A DNA stretch of 59,089 bases from an uncultured Erwinia sp. (GCA_946221915.1 CAMIKG010000022.1:1-59089), one strand, 5' to 3'. Shown: positions 1 through 8,837, counted from the stretch's first letter. Notes: generated by a model from the sequence alone, not told the origin. Translations and numbers: made by a program.

Positions 1-157
1 GCAGCGTGGCGCGAGGACCGCCCTGTAGCAGCTGAGGCTGTGCCCCCCTTCACGGACATCTCAGCGAAAAAATAGAGCGCTGCAGGCCTGACCCTTTCGT
101 TATTTCTTGAGACAAAAAACCACCAAAATGCTCAACTGACAAGCATTACGCCACTGT
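1..157. repeat. Dispersed intergenic repeat, copy 1 (cut by window start)
   Basis: About 157 bases that align, with few substitutions and almost no length change, to 22376-22532. The first 120 positions differ at only a handful of sites; similarity fades after about 157. The element probably continues to the left of the window, because copy 2 extends further left with a hairpin. It lies downstream of the minus-strand LysR gene, just as copy 2 lies downstream of the minus-strand pckA gene. Bases 158-269 between the repeat and the LysR stop hold nothing I recognise. Confidence 0.85.
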
Positions 158-269
158 GCAGGGTTTTGCTTTTTCTGCGAGGGCAGACATTGCTTCACTG
201 GCTTATCACAGCAACGATAAAAATTGCGCCTTGTCTGCATCGTTAATCGCTGTGGTCGTCCGGCATCGC

Positions 270-1169
270 TTAATTAATGTCGTCACAACCGGCGATCTCT
301 TCCTGTAACCATTGTTCAAAGGCCTGCAGTGCAGCGTCATTCATCCCGGTTTTAGGTGATCGCACAAGGCAAAACGCTTTTTTCAGCGTTGCGGATTGCG
401 GCCATGGCGAGACCAGAACCCCGCTGCGGAGCTCTTTTTCAACATACACACGCGGAACCAGCGCGACCCCCTGTCCTGCTTGTGCAGCAGCAATAGCCAT
501 CTCATGCAGATCATAGCGCACGCCCTGGGCCGGATTATCAAGGATAATTCCACACTCCTGTGCGTAATGAGCCCACGCTTCCGGATTCTGACGTCGGTGA
601 ATACGCGGTAGTCCATTCAGCTGAGCCATCACATCCTGTTGCGTCAGCAGTGCGGGATGGCACACCGGCACCAGCGTTTCCTGAAACAGAAAGCGCACCT
701 GCATACCTGTCCAGGCGGGGTGAGCGAAATGAACTGCGGCGTCGAAACCGCTGCCGGTGAGAATGAACGGGTCGGTCCTGACGGCGATATTGATTATCAC
801 GTCCTGATGACGGCTGGTGAAACTGCTCAGTCGGGGAATCAGCCAGCGGCAGGCAAAAGTCGGCGGCGCGGCAATTTCGAGGCTTCTTCTGCCATCAGGA
901 ATTCCTGTCAGGTATTGTGTATTTCTGTCCAGCCGCTCCAGCGTTTCACGTACGTGGTGTGCATAGCGCGCGCCATTAGGGTTGAGTTTTACCCGACTTC
1001 CCGTGCGGTCAAACAGTCTGCAGTTCAGCAGAGTTTCCAGTCTTGCAATCTGTCGGCTAATAGCGCCTTCCGTCAGCGACAGTTCTTCTGCCGCACGGGC
1101 AAAGTTGTTGTGCCTTGCGGCAGCTTCGAACGCCTGCAGAGAGGCGCTACTGGGAAGTTTTCTGCGCAT
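270..1169 (-). CDS. LysR-family transcriptional regulator (GcvA-like subgroup)
   Basis: A 299-residue LysR regulator, the usual family length. Residues about 8-66 form the N-terminal winged helix-turn-helix (LQAFEAAARHNNFARAAEEL, then AISRQIARLE). The rest is the periplasmic-binding-protein-like effector domain. The ATG at 1169 follows a GAAGGGAAA ribosome binding site. It is divergent from the metallo-hydrolase gene starting at 1347, with a perfect palindrome between them, so it probably controls that neighbour and itself. The effector molecule cannot be read from the sequence. The family assignment is certain; the subgroup and target are inferred. Confidence 0.93.
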   Translation of the reverse strand: MRRKLPSSASLQAFEAAARHNNFARAAEELSLTEGAISRQIARLETLLNCRLFDRTGSRVKLNPNGARYAHHVRETLERLDRNTQYLTGIPDGRRSLEIAAPPTFACRWLIPRLSSFTSRHQDVIINIAVRTDPFILTGSGFDAAVHFAHPAWTGMQVRFLFQETLVPVCHPALLTQQDVMAQLNGLPRIHRRQNPEAWAHYAQECGIILDNPAQGVRYDLHEMAIAAAQAGQGVALVPRVYVEKELRSGVLVSPWPQSATLKKAFCLVRSPKTGMNDAALQAFEQWLQEEIAGCDDIN

Positions 1170-1206
1170 ATGGATTTCCCTTCAGAAGCAGAGGTGATTT
1201 CCTGTC

Positions 1207-1223
1207 AGTGACAGAATGTCACT
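1207..1223. promoter_or_regulatory. Palindromic operator candidate between LysR gene and hydrolase gene
   Basis: A perfect inverted repeat, AGTGACA-GAA-TGTCACT, lies 38 bases upstream of the LysR start, within the divergent promoter region. Its 17-base dyad has the size expected of a LysR half of a regulatory/activation site. A second, weaker dyad, ATGAT-GAAAT-ATCAT, lies at 1271-1285 nearer the hydrolase gene. That LysR binds here is inferred from position only. Confidence 0.5.
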
Positions 1224-1346
1224 AAAGGATGAAAGAATATCGATTACCGTCAATAAATACAGCCTGTACCATGATGAAATATCATTAAGCGGCGGCATGA
1301 ATACGCCCAGGGCCGAGTTGTGCCCGTGATCAATATTGAGGTACTT

Positions 1347-2189
1347 ATGAATGTTCCATCCTTTCCAGCCCGTCAGATAGGTGATTTTCAGGTCACTGCC
1401 CTGAGTGACGGGAATATGGCCGCCAGCCTGGATTTACTGTCAGGGATTGATACTGTTGATGCCGGGGAAATTCAGCGCCGCGCCGGGATTACTGAACACG
1501 GCAACATTCATATTCACTGTTACCTTATTCGTGCCAGGGGGAAAACCATCCTGGTTGATGCCGGTACCGGTGGCGCGAATAATGCGGGCGGGCTGCTGAA
1601 AGAAAATCTCAGCGCCGCAGGTGTTGCCGCTGAAGATGTCGATATTATTCTGCTGACGCATGCTCACCCTGACCATATTGGTGGCCTTCTGGACGCAGAA
1701 GGGCAGCCGGTTTATCACCGGGCTCAGCTTTATCTTCACCCACTTGAAGCGGAATACTGGCGTGATGATAACAAGTTAAAACAGGCCTGTGAGCGGGGAC
1801 AGCGCAATTTTGCGCTGGCACGCCGTACGCTGGATGCTTATGCGCCGAGCCTGCGCTTTCTGCATGAAGATGAGCTGGTGCAGGGGATTCGCCCCGTCTG
1901 GCTGCCAGGCCATACGCCAGGTCATACCGGGTTCCGCATTGATTGCGGCGAACAAAGCCTGCTGATATGGGGGGATATTGTCCATTTCCCTCATATTCAG
2001 TCAGCTCAGCCAGCGGTCGCGATTGCCTTTGATTGTGATGCGGTTCAGGCCGAAGAGACACGGCAAAAGATTCTTGCACTGGCTGCCAGAGAAAAACTAC
2101 TGATTGCGGGTATGCACCTTAGCGCACCGGGATTCGCTTATATATCGCCAGCTGCACAAGGGTACAGCATTGACTATGCAGAAAACTGA
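1347..2189 (+). CDS. MBL-fold metallo-hydrolase
   Basis: A 280-residue protein of the metallo-beta-lactamase superfamily. The zinc-ligand signature H-A-H-P-D-H is at residues 105-110, further metal ligands are likely H189, D210 (GDIVH) and H257 (GMHL), and GHTPGHTG lies at 188-195. There is no signal peptide, so it is cytoplasmic. The closest described groups are lactonase/hydrolase-like MBL proteins of unknown substrate. I use the ATG at 1347 because GAGG sits six bases upstream; an in-frame GTG at 1320 would add nine residues but lacks such a site. It is divergent from a LysR gene, which suggests induced expression in response to a small molecule. Confidence 0.88.
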   Translation: MNVPSFPARQIGDFQVTALSDGNMAASLDLLSGIDTVDAGEIQRRAGITEHGNIHIHCYLIRARGKTILVDAGTGGANNAGGLLKENLSAAGVAAEDVDIILLTHAHPDHIGGLLDAEGQPVYHRAQLYLHPLEAEYWRDDNKLKQACERGQRNFALARRTLDAYAPSLRFLHEDELVQGIRPVWLPGHTPGHTGFRIDCGEQSLLIWGDIVHFPHIQSAQPAVAIAFDCDAVQAEETRQKILALAAREKLLIAGMHLSAPGFAYISPAAQGYSIDYAEN

Positions 2190-2309
2190 AAGGCTGGCCA
2201 GGGACCTGTACGAAGAGAGATAACGGCGTGGTATATGCCGTATAGCGGTGAGAAAGACGCCGTTATCTTAAAATTCTGTTTCGCCCGGGGGGGTGCCGGG
2301 CAAATGGCA

Positions 2310-2327
2310 AGGGAGCATGCGCTCCCT
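2310..2327. terminator. Hairpin between hydrolase gene and glpD (convergent ends)
   Basis: AGGGAGC-ATGC-GCTCCCT forms a perfect 7-bp stem just beyond the glpD stop. A longer dyad, ATAACGGCGT at 2220-2229 with ACGCCGTTAT at 2257-2266, follows the hydrolase gene. The two together probably end transcription from both sides; neither has a long T-run. Confidence 0.5.
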
Positions 2328-2331
2328 GTTG

Positions 2332-3840
2332 TTATGACGCCAGCGATAACGCCGGGTTTTTCTGATGTTGCGCCAGCCACGCACTGACACGCGCCTGCTG
2401 CTCTTCGGTCAGCCACATACCCGCTTTGGTACGACGCCAGATAGCATCATCCAGGCCGCGTACCCACTCGTGCTGCACCAGGTAGCGCAGTTCGGCTTCA
2501 TAGAATTCATGGCCGAAGTTCTCACCTAAATCTTCCAGACTGCGCGCATCTTTCAGTAGCAGCTCGGTGTTGCTGCCGTAAGTGCGTGCATAGTGGCGCG
2601 CCATGCCTTCGCTGATAAAGCTGTAGCGGCGGCGCAGGCTGGCGGCATAATCTTCACGCGTGCCAGCGATATCACCACCTGGCAGTACGCAGTTGCGCGT
2701 CCAGGCCGCGCCGATGCCAGGGTAGTACTTCGCCAGCTTCTCCAGCGCATGCTCGGCCAGCTTACGATAGGTGGTCAGCTTGCCACCAAACACCGACAGC
2801 AGTGGCGCCTGGCCCTGGTCATCATGCACGTCCAGGGTGTAATCACGGGTGATCGCCTGCGGTGAATCGGATTCATCATCACACAGTGGACGCACGCCGG
2901 AGTAAGTCCAGACGATATCGTCACGCACCAGCTGTTTGGTAAAGTGCGCGTTATACACGTTCAGCAGGTAATCGATCTCGTTGTCATCGATTTTGACGTC
3001 CTTCGGATCGCCTTTGTATTCGACATCGGTGGTGCCGATGATTGAAAAATCATCCAGCCACGGAATAACAAACACGATACGGTGGTCTTCGTTCTGCAGA
3101 ATGTAGGCTTGTTTCTGCGTGTGGACGCGCGGCACCACAATATGGCTGCCTTTAATCAGGCGGATACCGTACGGTGATTTCAGTTTCAGGCCATCGTCAA
3201 ACAGCTGTTTCACCCATGGGCCGGTGGCGTTGACCAGACCTTTGGCGCGCCAGGTGAAAGTTTTGCCGCTGTCGACATCTTCGGCTTCCACCATCCACAG
3301 CCCTTTTTCGCGCCATGCGCGGGTCACGCGGGTACGGGTACGGACTTCTCCGCCGCGTTTCACCACTTCCTGAGCGTTCAGCACAACCAGGCGCGCATCG
3401 TCGACCCAGCAGTCTGAATATTCGAAACCGCGCACGATTTCAGGTTTTAGCACTGATTCTGCGCCAAAACGCAAACCTTTACTGCCTGGCAGGCTGGTAC
3501 GCTTGCCGAGGTGATCGTACAGGAACAGACCGGCGCGGATCATCCAGGATGGACGCAGGTGCGGACGGTGCGGCAGGCGGAAGCGCATTGGGAAGGCGAT
3601 ATGTGGCGCCATTTTCAGCAGCACTTCGCGCTCAGCCAGCGCTTCGCTTACCAGACGGAATTCATAGTGTTCAAGGTAGCGCAGGCCACCGTGAATCAGT
3701 TTGGAACTGGCGGAAGAGGTTGCGGATGCCAGGTCTTGCGCTTCCAGCATGAGCACAGACAGGCCGCGTCCTGCTGCATCGACTGCAATACCGGCACCGT
3801 TGATGCCGCCGCCGATTACGATCAAGTCTTTGGTTTCCAC
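2332..3840 (-). CDS. glpD: Aerobic glycerol-3-phosphate dehydrogenase
   Basis: A 502-residue FAD enzyme that oxidises sn-glycerol 3-phosphate to dihydroxyacetone phosphate and passes electrons to quinone at the inner membrane. The FAD-binding GxGxxG fold is at residues 10-15 (VIGGGINGAG), followed by the family motif SSKLIHGGLRYLE. Length matches E. coli GlpD (501). Start chosen: GTG at 3840, preceded by GGAGGAAG at the right distance. An upstream in-frame extension reaches 3987 but has no family similarity. It is divergent from glpEGR, with a GlpR-like operator upstream at 3876-3891. Confidence 0.97.
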   Translation of the reverse strand: METKDLIVIGGGINGAGIAVDAAGRGLSVLMLEAQDLASATSSASSKLIHGGLRYLEHYEFRLVSEALAEREVLLKMAPHIAFPMRFRLPHRPHLRPSWMIRAGLFLYDHLGKRTSLPGSKGLRFGAESVLKPEIVRGFEYSDCWVDDARLVVLNAQEVVKRGGEVRTRTRVTRAWREKGLWMVEAEDVDSGKTFTWRAKGLVNATGPWVKQLFDDGLKLKSPYGIRLIKGSHIVVPRVHTQKQAYILQNEDHRIVFVIPWLDDFSIIGTTDVEYKGDPKDVKIDDNEIDYLLNVYNAHFTKQLVRDDIVWTYSGVRPLCDDESDSPQAITRDYTLDVHDDQGQAPLLSVFGGKLTTYRKLAEHALEKLAKYYPGIGAAWTRNCVLPGGDIAGTREDYAASLRRRYSFISEGMARHYARTYGSNTELLLKDARSLEDLGENFGHEFYEAELRYLVQHEWVRGLDDAIWRRTKAGMWLTEEQQARVSAWLAQHQKNPALSLAS

Positions 3841-3875
3841 TTCATCTTCCTCCGATGTTCGGAATTGTTCAGTTG

Positions 3876-3891
3876 TGTTCGTTTTCGAGCA
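3876..3891. promoter_or_regulatory. GlpR operator candidate upstream of glpD
   Basis: TGTTCG-TTTT-CGAGCA is an almost perfect dyad (one mismatch) matching the TGTTCG/CGAACA halves known for GlpR sites. It lies 36 bases before the glpD start. A second TGTTCG half lies nearer the gene (about 3856-3861). The GlpR gene itself is in this window at 5298-6056. Confidence 0.6.
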
Positions 3892-4072
3892 TAATATTAA
3901 TCGGAAACCAACATTGATGCCAGCGTTAACGTAATAAAAACATTTATGCGTGATGCAGGTAACATAATTAACCTGATAAAAGCGCAATATCCCTGCTATT
4001 TTTCGGGTTATTGCCAGCCAGCTTCAGGTTACAATAACGGCAATGGCTATTGATTAATCACTGGAAAATTCG

Positions 4073-4393
4073 ATGGAACAATTTGAATGTATTAGCGTAC
4101 AGCAGGCACAAGAGCGCCTGGCGCAGGGGGATGCGGTTATGGTTGATATCCGCGATCCGAACAGTTTTGCCGCCGCGCACGCCTCCGGCGCGTTCCATCT
4201 TACCAATGTCTCTCTTAGCACTTTTATGCAACAGACAGATTTCAGTAAACCGGTGCTGGTGATGTGTTATCACGGCAACAGCAGCAAAAGCGCCGCGCAG
4301 TATTTACTGACGCAGGGATTCGATCAGGTTTACAGTATTGATGGCGGTTTTGAGGCCTGGCGGCTGGCGTTTCCGCAACTGATCGAAGCGTAA
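4073..4393 (+). CDS. glpE: Thiosulfate sulfurtransferase GlpE (rhodanese)
   Basis: A single-domain rhodanese of 106 residues (E. coli GlpE 108). It transfers sulfane sulfur from thiosulfate to cyanide or a thiol acceptor in the cytoplasm. The active-site loop is CYHGNSSK with catalytic Cys at residue 65, the same number as in E. coli. It is the first gene of glpEGR, divergent from glpD, with 55 bases to the glpG start. Confidence 0.96.
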   Translation: MEQFECISVQQAQERLAQGDAVMVDIRDPNSFAAAHASGAFHLTNVSLSTFMQQTDFSKPVLVMCYHGNSSKSAAQYLLTQGFDQVYSIDGGFEAWRLAFPQLIEA

Positions 4394-4448
4394 TTCGGCA
4401 AATGTTACCTAAAACGCGCTTATTGCAGACAGTAAAAGGATGGCAGGT

Positions 4449-5273
4449 ATGATGCGCATTACTCATTTCAATAATCCGCGTCTGGCGCAGGCGTTTGTGG
4501 ATTACATGGCGACACGCGGCGTGACGCTGCGCATTGAGCATGGCGAGGCGTATACCATCCTGCTGGATGATGAATCGCAGGCGGCGGTGGTTGAAAACGA
4601 ACTTCAGCAGTTTGTACGTGACCCGCTACATCCGCGTTATCAGGACGCCAGCTGGCAATCCGGTAATACCGCCAGCGGTTTGCAGTATCAGCGTTCGTCG
4701 CTTCTCGCCAATATTCGTGAACGCGCAGGCCCGCTGACGATGACGGTGATGATCGCCTGTGTGGCGGTGTTTATCCTGATGCAGATTGTTGGCGATCGCA
4801 CCATGCTGTACTGGCTGGCATGGCCAGCGGATGAGGGGCAATATTTTCAGGTGTGGCGCTGGTTCAGCCATGCGCTGCTGCATTTCTCACTGTTGCATAT
4901 CGCGTTTAACGTGATGTGGTGGTGGTATCTCGGCGGTGCGGTGGAGAAGCGGCTCGGCACCGGTAAGCTGGTGGTGATTGCGCTGATTTCCGCGTTACTC
5001 AGCGGCTGGATGCAGGCGAAGTTTAGCGGCATCTGGTTTGGCGGCCTGTCGGGTGTGGTGTATGCCCTGATGGGTTATGCCTGGCTGCGCGGTGAGCGCG
5101 ATCCTGAAAGTGGCATTTTCCTTGAACGCGGCCTGATGGCGTTCGCCATTTTGTGGCTGGTGATTGGCTATTTCGGCGCGTTTGGCCTGGCGATCGCTAA
5201 TGCGGCGCACGTGACCGGACTGCTGGTCGGTCTGGCGATGGCCGCTGCCGACACGTATAAAGTACGCAAATAA
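4449..5273 (+). CDS. glpG: Rhomboid intramembrane serine protease GlpG
   Basis: 274 residues (E. coli 276). An N-terminal cytosolic domain (about 1-90) is followed by six membrane segments. The Ser-His dyad is S201 (GGLSG) and H254 (NAAH), at exactly the E. coli positions, and the oxyanion residues in HIAFNVMWW (about 150-158) are present. It cleaves membrane-spanning substrates within the inner membrane. I start at the ATG at 4449 (MMRITHF), which aligns with the E. coli start and sits eight bases after AAGGA; an in-frame ATG at 4440 overlaps that ribosome site. glpR follows after 24 bases. Confidence 0.97.
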   Translation: MMRITHFNNPRLAQAFVDYMATRGVTLRIEHGEAYTILLDDESQAAVVENELQQFVRDPLHPRYQDASWQSGNTASGLQYQRSSLLANIRERAGPLTMTVMIACVAVFILMQIVGDRTMLYWLAWPADEGQYFQVWRWFSHALLHFSLLHIAFNVMWWWYLGGAVEKRLGTGKLVVIALISALLSGWMQAKFSGIWFGGLSGVVYALMGYAWLRGERDPESGIFLERGLMAFAILWLVIGYFGAFGLAIANAAHVTGLLVGLAMAAADTYKVRK

Positions 5274-5297
5274 TATCAATACTGTTCGGAGATTTTC

Positions 5298-6056
5298 GTG
5301 AAGCAGACGCAACGTCACGACGCCATTATTGATCTGGTTCGTCGTCAGGGATATGTCAGTACCGAAGAGCTGGTGGATCATTTCGATGTCAGCCCGCAAA
5401 CCATTCGCCGCGATCTGAACGATCTGGCGGATCAGAATAAAATTCAGCGTCATCACGGCGGCGCAGCGCTGCCGTCCAGTTCCGAAAACACCGCCTGGCA
5501 GGATCGTAAAATGATGTGGTCGGCGGAAAAAGCGCGCATTGCCCAGCGCGTCGCCAGCCAGATCCCGGATGGCGCCACGCTGTTTATTGATATCGGCACC
5601 ACGCCTGAAGCGGTGGCGCATGCGCTGCTGAATCATAACAATCTGCGCGTGGTCACCAATAATCTGAATGTCGCGGTGCTGCTGATGGCGAAGCCCGATT
5701 TCCGCCTGATTCTGGCGGGTGGCGAAGTGCGCACGCGCGACGGCGGTATTATGGGCGAAGCGACGCTCGATTTTATCTCCCAGTTCCGTCTCGATTACGG
5801 CATCCTTGGTATCAGCGGTATTGATATGGATGGCTCCCTGCTGGAGTTTGACTATCACGAGGTGCGTACCAAGCGGGCGATTATTGAGAATTCACGCTGC
5901 GTGATGCTGGTGGCGGACCATTCGAAATTTGGCCGCAACGCGATGGTGAATCTTGGCAATATGAGCCTGATTGACCAGCTGTATACTGACCAGCCACCGC
6001 CGGCGAGTGTGATGAAAGTGATTGAGCAGCATGAAGTTCATCTGGAGCTGTGCTGA
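5298..6056 (+). CDS. glpR: Glycerol-3-phosphate regulon repressor (DeoR family)
   Basis: 252 residues, identical in length to E. coli GlpR. A DeoR-type helix-turn-helix at about 19-44 (TEELVDHFDVSPQTIRRDL) is followed by the sugar-phosphate-binding domain (DIGTTPEAVA; GEVRTRDGGIMG). It represses glp genes and is released by glycerol 3-phosphate. Start is GTG at 5298 after TTCGGAG. It is the last gene of glpEGR. Confidence 0.97.
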   Translation: MKQTQRHDAIIDLVRRQGYVSTEELVDHFDVSPQTIRRDLNDLADQNKIQRHHGGAALPSSSENTAWQDRKMMWSAEKARIAQRVASQIPDGATLFIDIGTTPEAVAHALLNHNNLRVVTNNLNVAVLLMAKPDFRLILAGGEVRTRDGGIMGEATLDFISQFRLDYGILGISGIDMDGSLLEFDYHEVRTKRAIIENSRCVMLVADHSKFGRNAMVNLGNMSLIDQLYTDQPPPASVMKVIEQHEVHLELC

Positions 6057-6440
6057 TTTTACGTTACGGAGCGCGCGCTTTTGCCCTCTCCCCATATTAA
6101 GGGGGCGCACGCTTTTCTCCCTCCCCCACGTGGTGGGGGAGGGCCGGGGAGGGGGAGCTACTGACACCGGAATAGCCGACTCCGGCGTTGCTGCTCCCCC
6201 ATCCCAGCCTTCCCCCGCGACGCGGGGGAAGGAGCAGTCCGTCTCCCCATTACGATCTTACCTCGTTGCAGGGGGAAGGAGTCATCCGGCTGATTCCTCT
6301 TCTGCACCACTATTTCTCCTCGTCCGTTTCTTTTTCCGCTAATGCCGTCTTAAATTAAAGTTCTGGTGGTTACCTTTCACACAACCATCTCATTGTGCGC
6401 AGCAATTTTTGGCAAATCACTTATTTAGCGGAAGGGATTT
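6057..6440. other. glpR-malP intergenic region (384 bases) without malT
   Basis: In E. coli this gap holds malT and the rtc genes. Here it holds a GC-rich palindromic repeat (6112-6235), a related C-rich stretch to about 6285, and then the malP upstream region. I searched 6300-6440 for MalT boxes (GGGGA[T/G]GAGG or its complement) and for a good CRP dyad and found none convincing. The malP start is preceded by GGAAGGGATTT. Confidence 0.7.
6112..6235. repeat. GC-rich palindromic intergenic repeat, copy A
   Basis: Contains two strong hairpins: 6119-6143, an 11-bp perfect stem with a GTG loop (CCCTCCCCCAC/GTGGGGGAGGG), and 6208-6232, a 12-bp perfect stem with a one-base loop (CCTTCCCCCGCG/CGCGGGGGAAGG). 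The 27 bases at 6192-6218 recur exactly at 16047-16073 in copy B. It sits after the 3' end of glpR. Confidence 0.85.
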
Positions 6441-8837
6441 ATGGCGCAGCAAAAATTTCATCAGGCACGTTTTAAGGCGGCGCTGACGCGTCACTGGCAG
6501 CATCTGGGACTCCATTCTGCGCAGGAGATGACACCACAGCAGTGGTGGCAGGCGCTGAGCAGCGCGCTGGCGGAACAGCTGGCGGCACACCCGGTGGCGA
6601 AAAGCGTAAAGAATCAGCGCCACGTGAACTATATCTCGATGGAGTTTCTCATCGGGCGGCTGACTGGTAATAACCTGCTGAACCTCGGCTGGTATCAGGA
6701 GGTGCAGGCGTTACTGGCGGAGCAGCAGGTCAGCCTGAGCGAGTTACTGGAAGAGGAAACCGACCCGGCGCTGGGTAACGGCGGTCTCGGACGGCTGGCG
6801 GCCTGCTATCTCGATTCGATGGCGACCGTCGGGCAATCCGCCACCGGCTATGGGCTGAATTATCAGTATGGCCTGTTTCGCCAGTCTTTCGACGATGGTC
6901 AGCAGCATGAAGCGCCCGATGACTGGCAGCGCAATCATTATCCCTGGTTCCGCCATAACGCCGCGCTGGATGTGGATGTGCCGCTTGGCGGCAAAGTGTC
7001 GCGCGGTGACAACGGCCAGCCGCTGTGGGTTCCTGAAGTGGTGATTCGCGGTGAGGCGTGGGATTTGCCGGTGGTAGGATATCGCAATGGCGTGACCCAG
7101 CCGCTGCGCCTGTGGCAGGCCAGCCATCGCCAGCCTTTTAATCTGACGCTATTTAACGACGGCAAGTTCCTGCAGGCGGAGCAGCAGGGGATTGATGCCG
7201 ATAAGCTGACTAAAGTGCTGTATCCCAATGATAATCATCAGGAAGGCAAGCGCCTGCGTCTGATGCAGCAATATTTCCAGTGTGCCTGCTCGGTGGCCGA
7301 TATTGTGCGCCGCCATCTGCAGGCCGGGCGTCCGCTGGCGGCGCTGGCGCAGTATGAAGTGATTCAGCTCAATGATACTCACCCGACCATCGCCATTCCC
7401 GAGCTGCTGCGCCTGTTAATTGACGATCATCAGCTCAGCTGGGACGAGGCCTGGGCGATCACCAGCAAGCTGTTTGCCTACACCAACCATACGCTGATGC
7501 CGGAAGCGCTGGAGCGCTGGGATGAGAAGCTGGTACGCAGCCTGCTGCCGCGCCATCTGCAGATTATCAAAGAGATTAACCGCCGCTTTAAAAAACAGGT
7601 GGATCAGCAGTGGCCCGGCGATCAGGCCGTGTGGGCGAAACTGGCGGTGCTGCATGACGGACAGGTACGAATGGCAAACCTGTGCGTGGTCAGCGGCTTC
7701 GCGGTTAATGGTGTGGCGGCGCTGCATTCGCGGCTGGTGGTCAGCGATCTGTTCCCGGAATATCACCAGCTGTGGCCGGAGAAATTCCATAACGTCACCA
7801 ACGGCATTACGCCACGGCGCTGGCTGCAGCAGTGCAATCCGGCACTGTCATCGTTGCTGGATGAGACGTTAAGAACTGACTGGGTCACCAATCTTGATGC
7901 GCTGCGCGGGCTTGAACCGCTGGCGGACGATGCGGCTTTCCGCCAGCATTATCGCCAGATTAAGCAGGATAACAAAGTGCGGCTGGCGAATTATATTCAG
8001 CAGCTGACGGGCATCAGCGTCAATCCGCAGGCGATGTTCGATATTCAAATCAAACGCCTGCATGAGTACAAGCGCCAGCACCTCGGGCTGATGCATATCC
8101 TGCACTGCTACCGTCTGCTGCGCGATAATCCGCAGGCGGACATCACGCCGCGCGTGTTCCTGTTTGGCGCCAAAGCCGCGCCGGGCTACTACCTGGCGAA
8201 AAATATCATCTATGCCATCAATAAAGTCGCGGAGAAAATTAACCACGATCCGCTGGTGGGCGATCGCCTGAAGGTAGTGTTTATTCCCGATTACCGCATT
8301 ACTGCCGCCGAGCTGATGATCCCGGCGGCGGACCTGTCTGAGCAGATTTCCACAGCCGGTTATGAAGCCTCGGGCACCGGCAATATGAAGCTGGCGCTCA
8401 ACGGTGCGCTGACCATCGGCACGCTGGATGGCGCCAATGTTGAGATTGCTGAGCAGGTGGGCGAGGAGAATATCTTTATTTTCGGCCACACGGTGGATGA
8501 AGTAAAAGTGCTGAAAGCCACAGGCTACGATCCGCTCAAACTGCGTAAAAAAGATAAACATCTTAACAACCTGCTGAAAGAGCTGGAAAAAGGCTTCTTC
8601 AGCGGCGGTGATAAACATGCTTTCGATATGCTGCTGCACAGCCTGGGCAAAGGCGGCGATCCCTGGCTGGTGCTGGCGGACTTTGCTGAATACTGCGCGG
8701 CGCAGCAGCGGGTGGAAGCGTTGTGGCGCGATCAGGAGGCCTGGACGCGTGCCGCTATTTTAAATACTGCGCGCACCGGGATGTTCAGTTCTGACCGTTC
8801 CATTCGCGACTATCAGCAACGTATCTGGCGGGCGTAA
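6441..8837 (+). CDS. malP: Maltodextrin phosphorylase
   Basis: 798 residues (E. coli MalP 797), family GT35. It phosphorolyses linear maltodextrins to glucose 1-phosphate using pyridoxal phosphate. The family signature EASGTGNMKLALNGALTIGT is present, with the PLP lysine at about residue 650. There is no N-terminal regulatory extension, as in MalP rather than animal enzymes. GlgP is a close paralogue, but the adjacent malQ four bases downstream makes MalP the better call. malT is not in its usual place. Confidence 0.93.
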   Translation: MAQQKFHQARFKAALTRHWQHLGLHSAQEMTPQQWWQALSSALAEQLAAHPVAKSVKNQRHVNYISMEFLIGRLTGNNLLNLGWYQEVQALLAEQQVSLSELLEEETDPALGNGGLGRLAACYLDSMATVGQSATGYGLNYQYGLFRQSFDDGQQHEAPDDWQRNHYPWFRHNAALDVDVPLGGKVSRGDNGQPLWVPEVVIRGEAWDLPVVGYRNGVTQPLRLWQASHRQPFNLTLFNDGKFLQAEQQGIDADKLTKVLYPNDNHQEGKRLRLMQQYFQCACSVADIVRRHLQAGRPLAALAQYEVIQLNDTHPTIAIPELLRLLIDDHQLSWDEAWAITSKLFAYTNHTLMPEALERWDEKLVRSLLPRHLQIIKEINRRFKKQVDQQWPGDQAVWAKLAVLHDGQVRMANLCVVSGFAVNGVAALHSRLVVSDLFPEYHQLWPEKFHNVTNGITPRRWLQQCNPALSSLLDETLRTDWVTNLDALRGLEPLADDAAFRQHYRQIKQDNKVRLANYIQQLTGISVNPQAMFDIQIKRLHEYKRQHLGLMHILHCYRLLRDNPQADITPRVFLFGAKAAPGYYLAKNIIYAINKVAEKINHDPLVGDRLKVVFIPDYRITAAELMIPAADLSEQISTAGYEASGTGNMKLALNGALTIGTLDGANVEIAEQVGEENIFIFGHTVDEVKVLKATGYDPLKLRKKDKHLNNLLKELEKGFFSGGDKHAFDMLLHSLGKGGDPWLVLADFAEYCAAQQRVEALWRDQEAWTRAAILNTARTGMFSSDRSIRDYQQRIWRA

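Noticed and set aside
3841..3987. 49-codon N-terminal extension of GlpD
   Set aside because: The extension reads through the operator region; GTG at 3840 has a strong ribosome site and gives the family length.
4995..5858. 287-codon open frame on the minus strand
   Set aside because: Antisense to glpG and glpR, both full length with catalytic or DNA-binding residues in place.
6300..6440. MalT boxes and CRP site before malP
   Set aside because: Only poor partial matches (for example TTTCACACA without a proper left half).
7869..8639. 256-codon open frame on the minus strand
   Set aside because: Antisense to malP.
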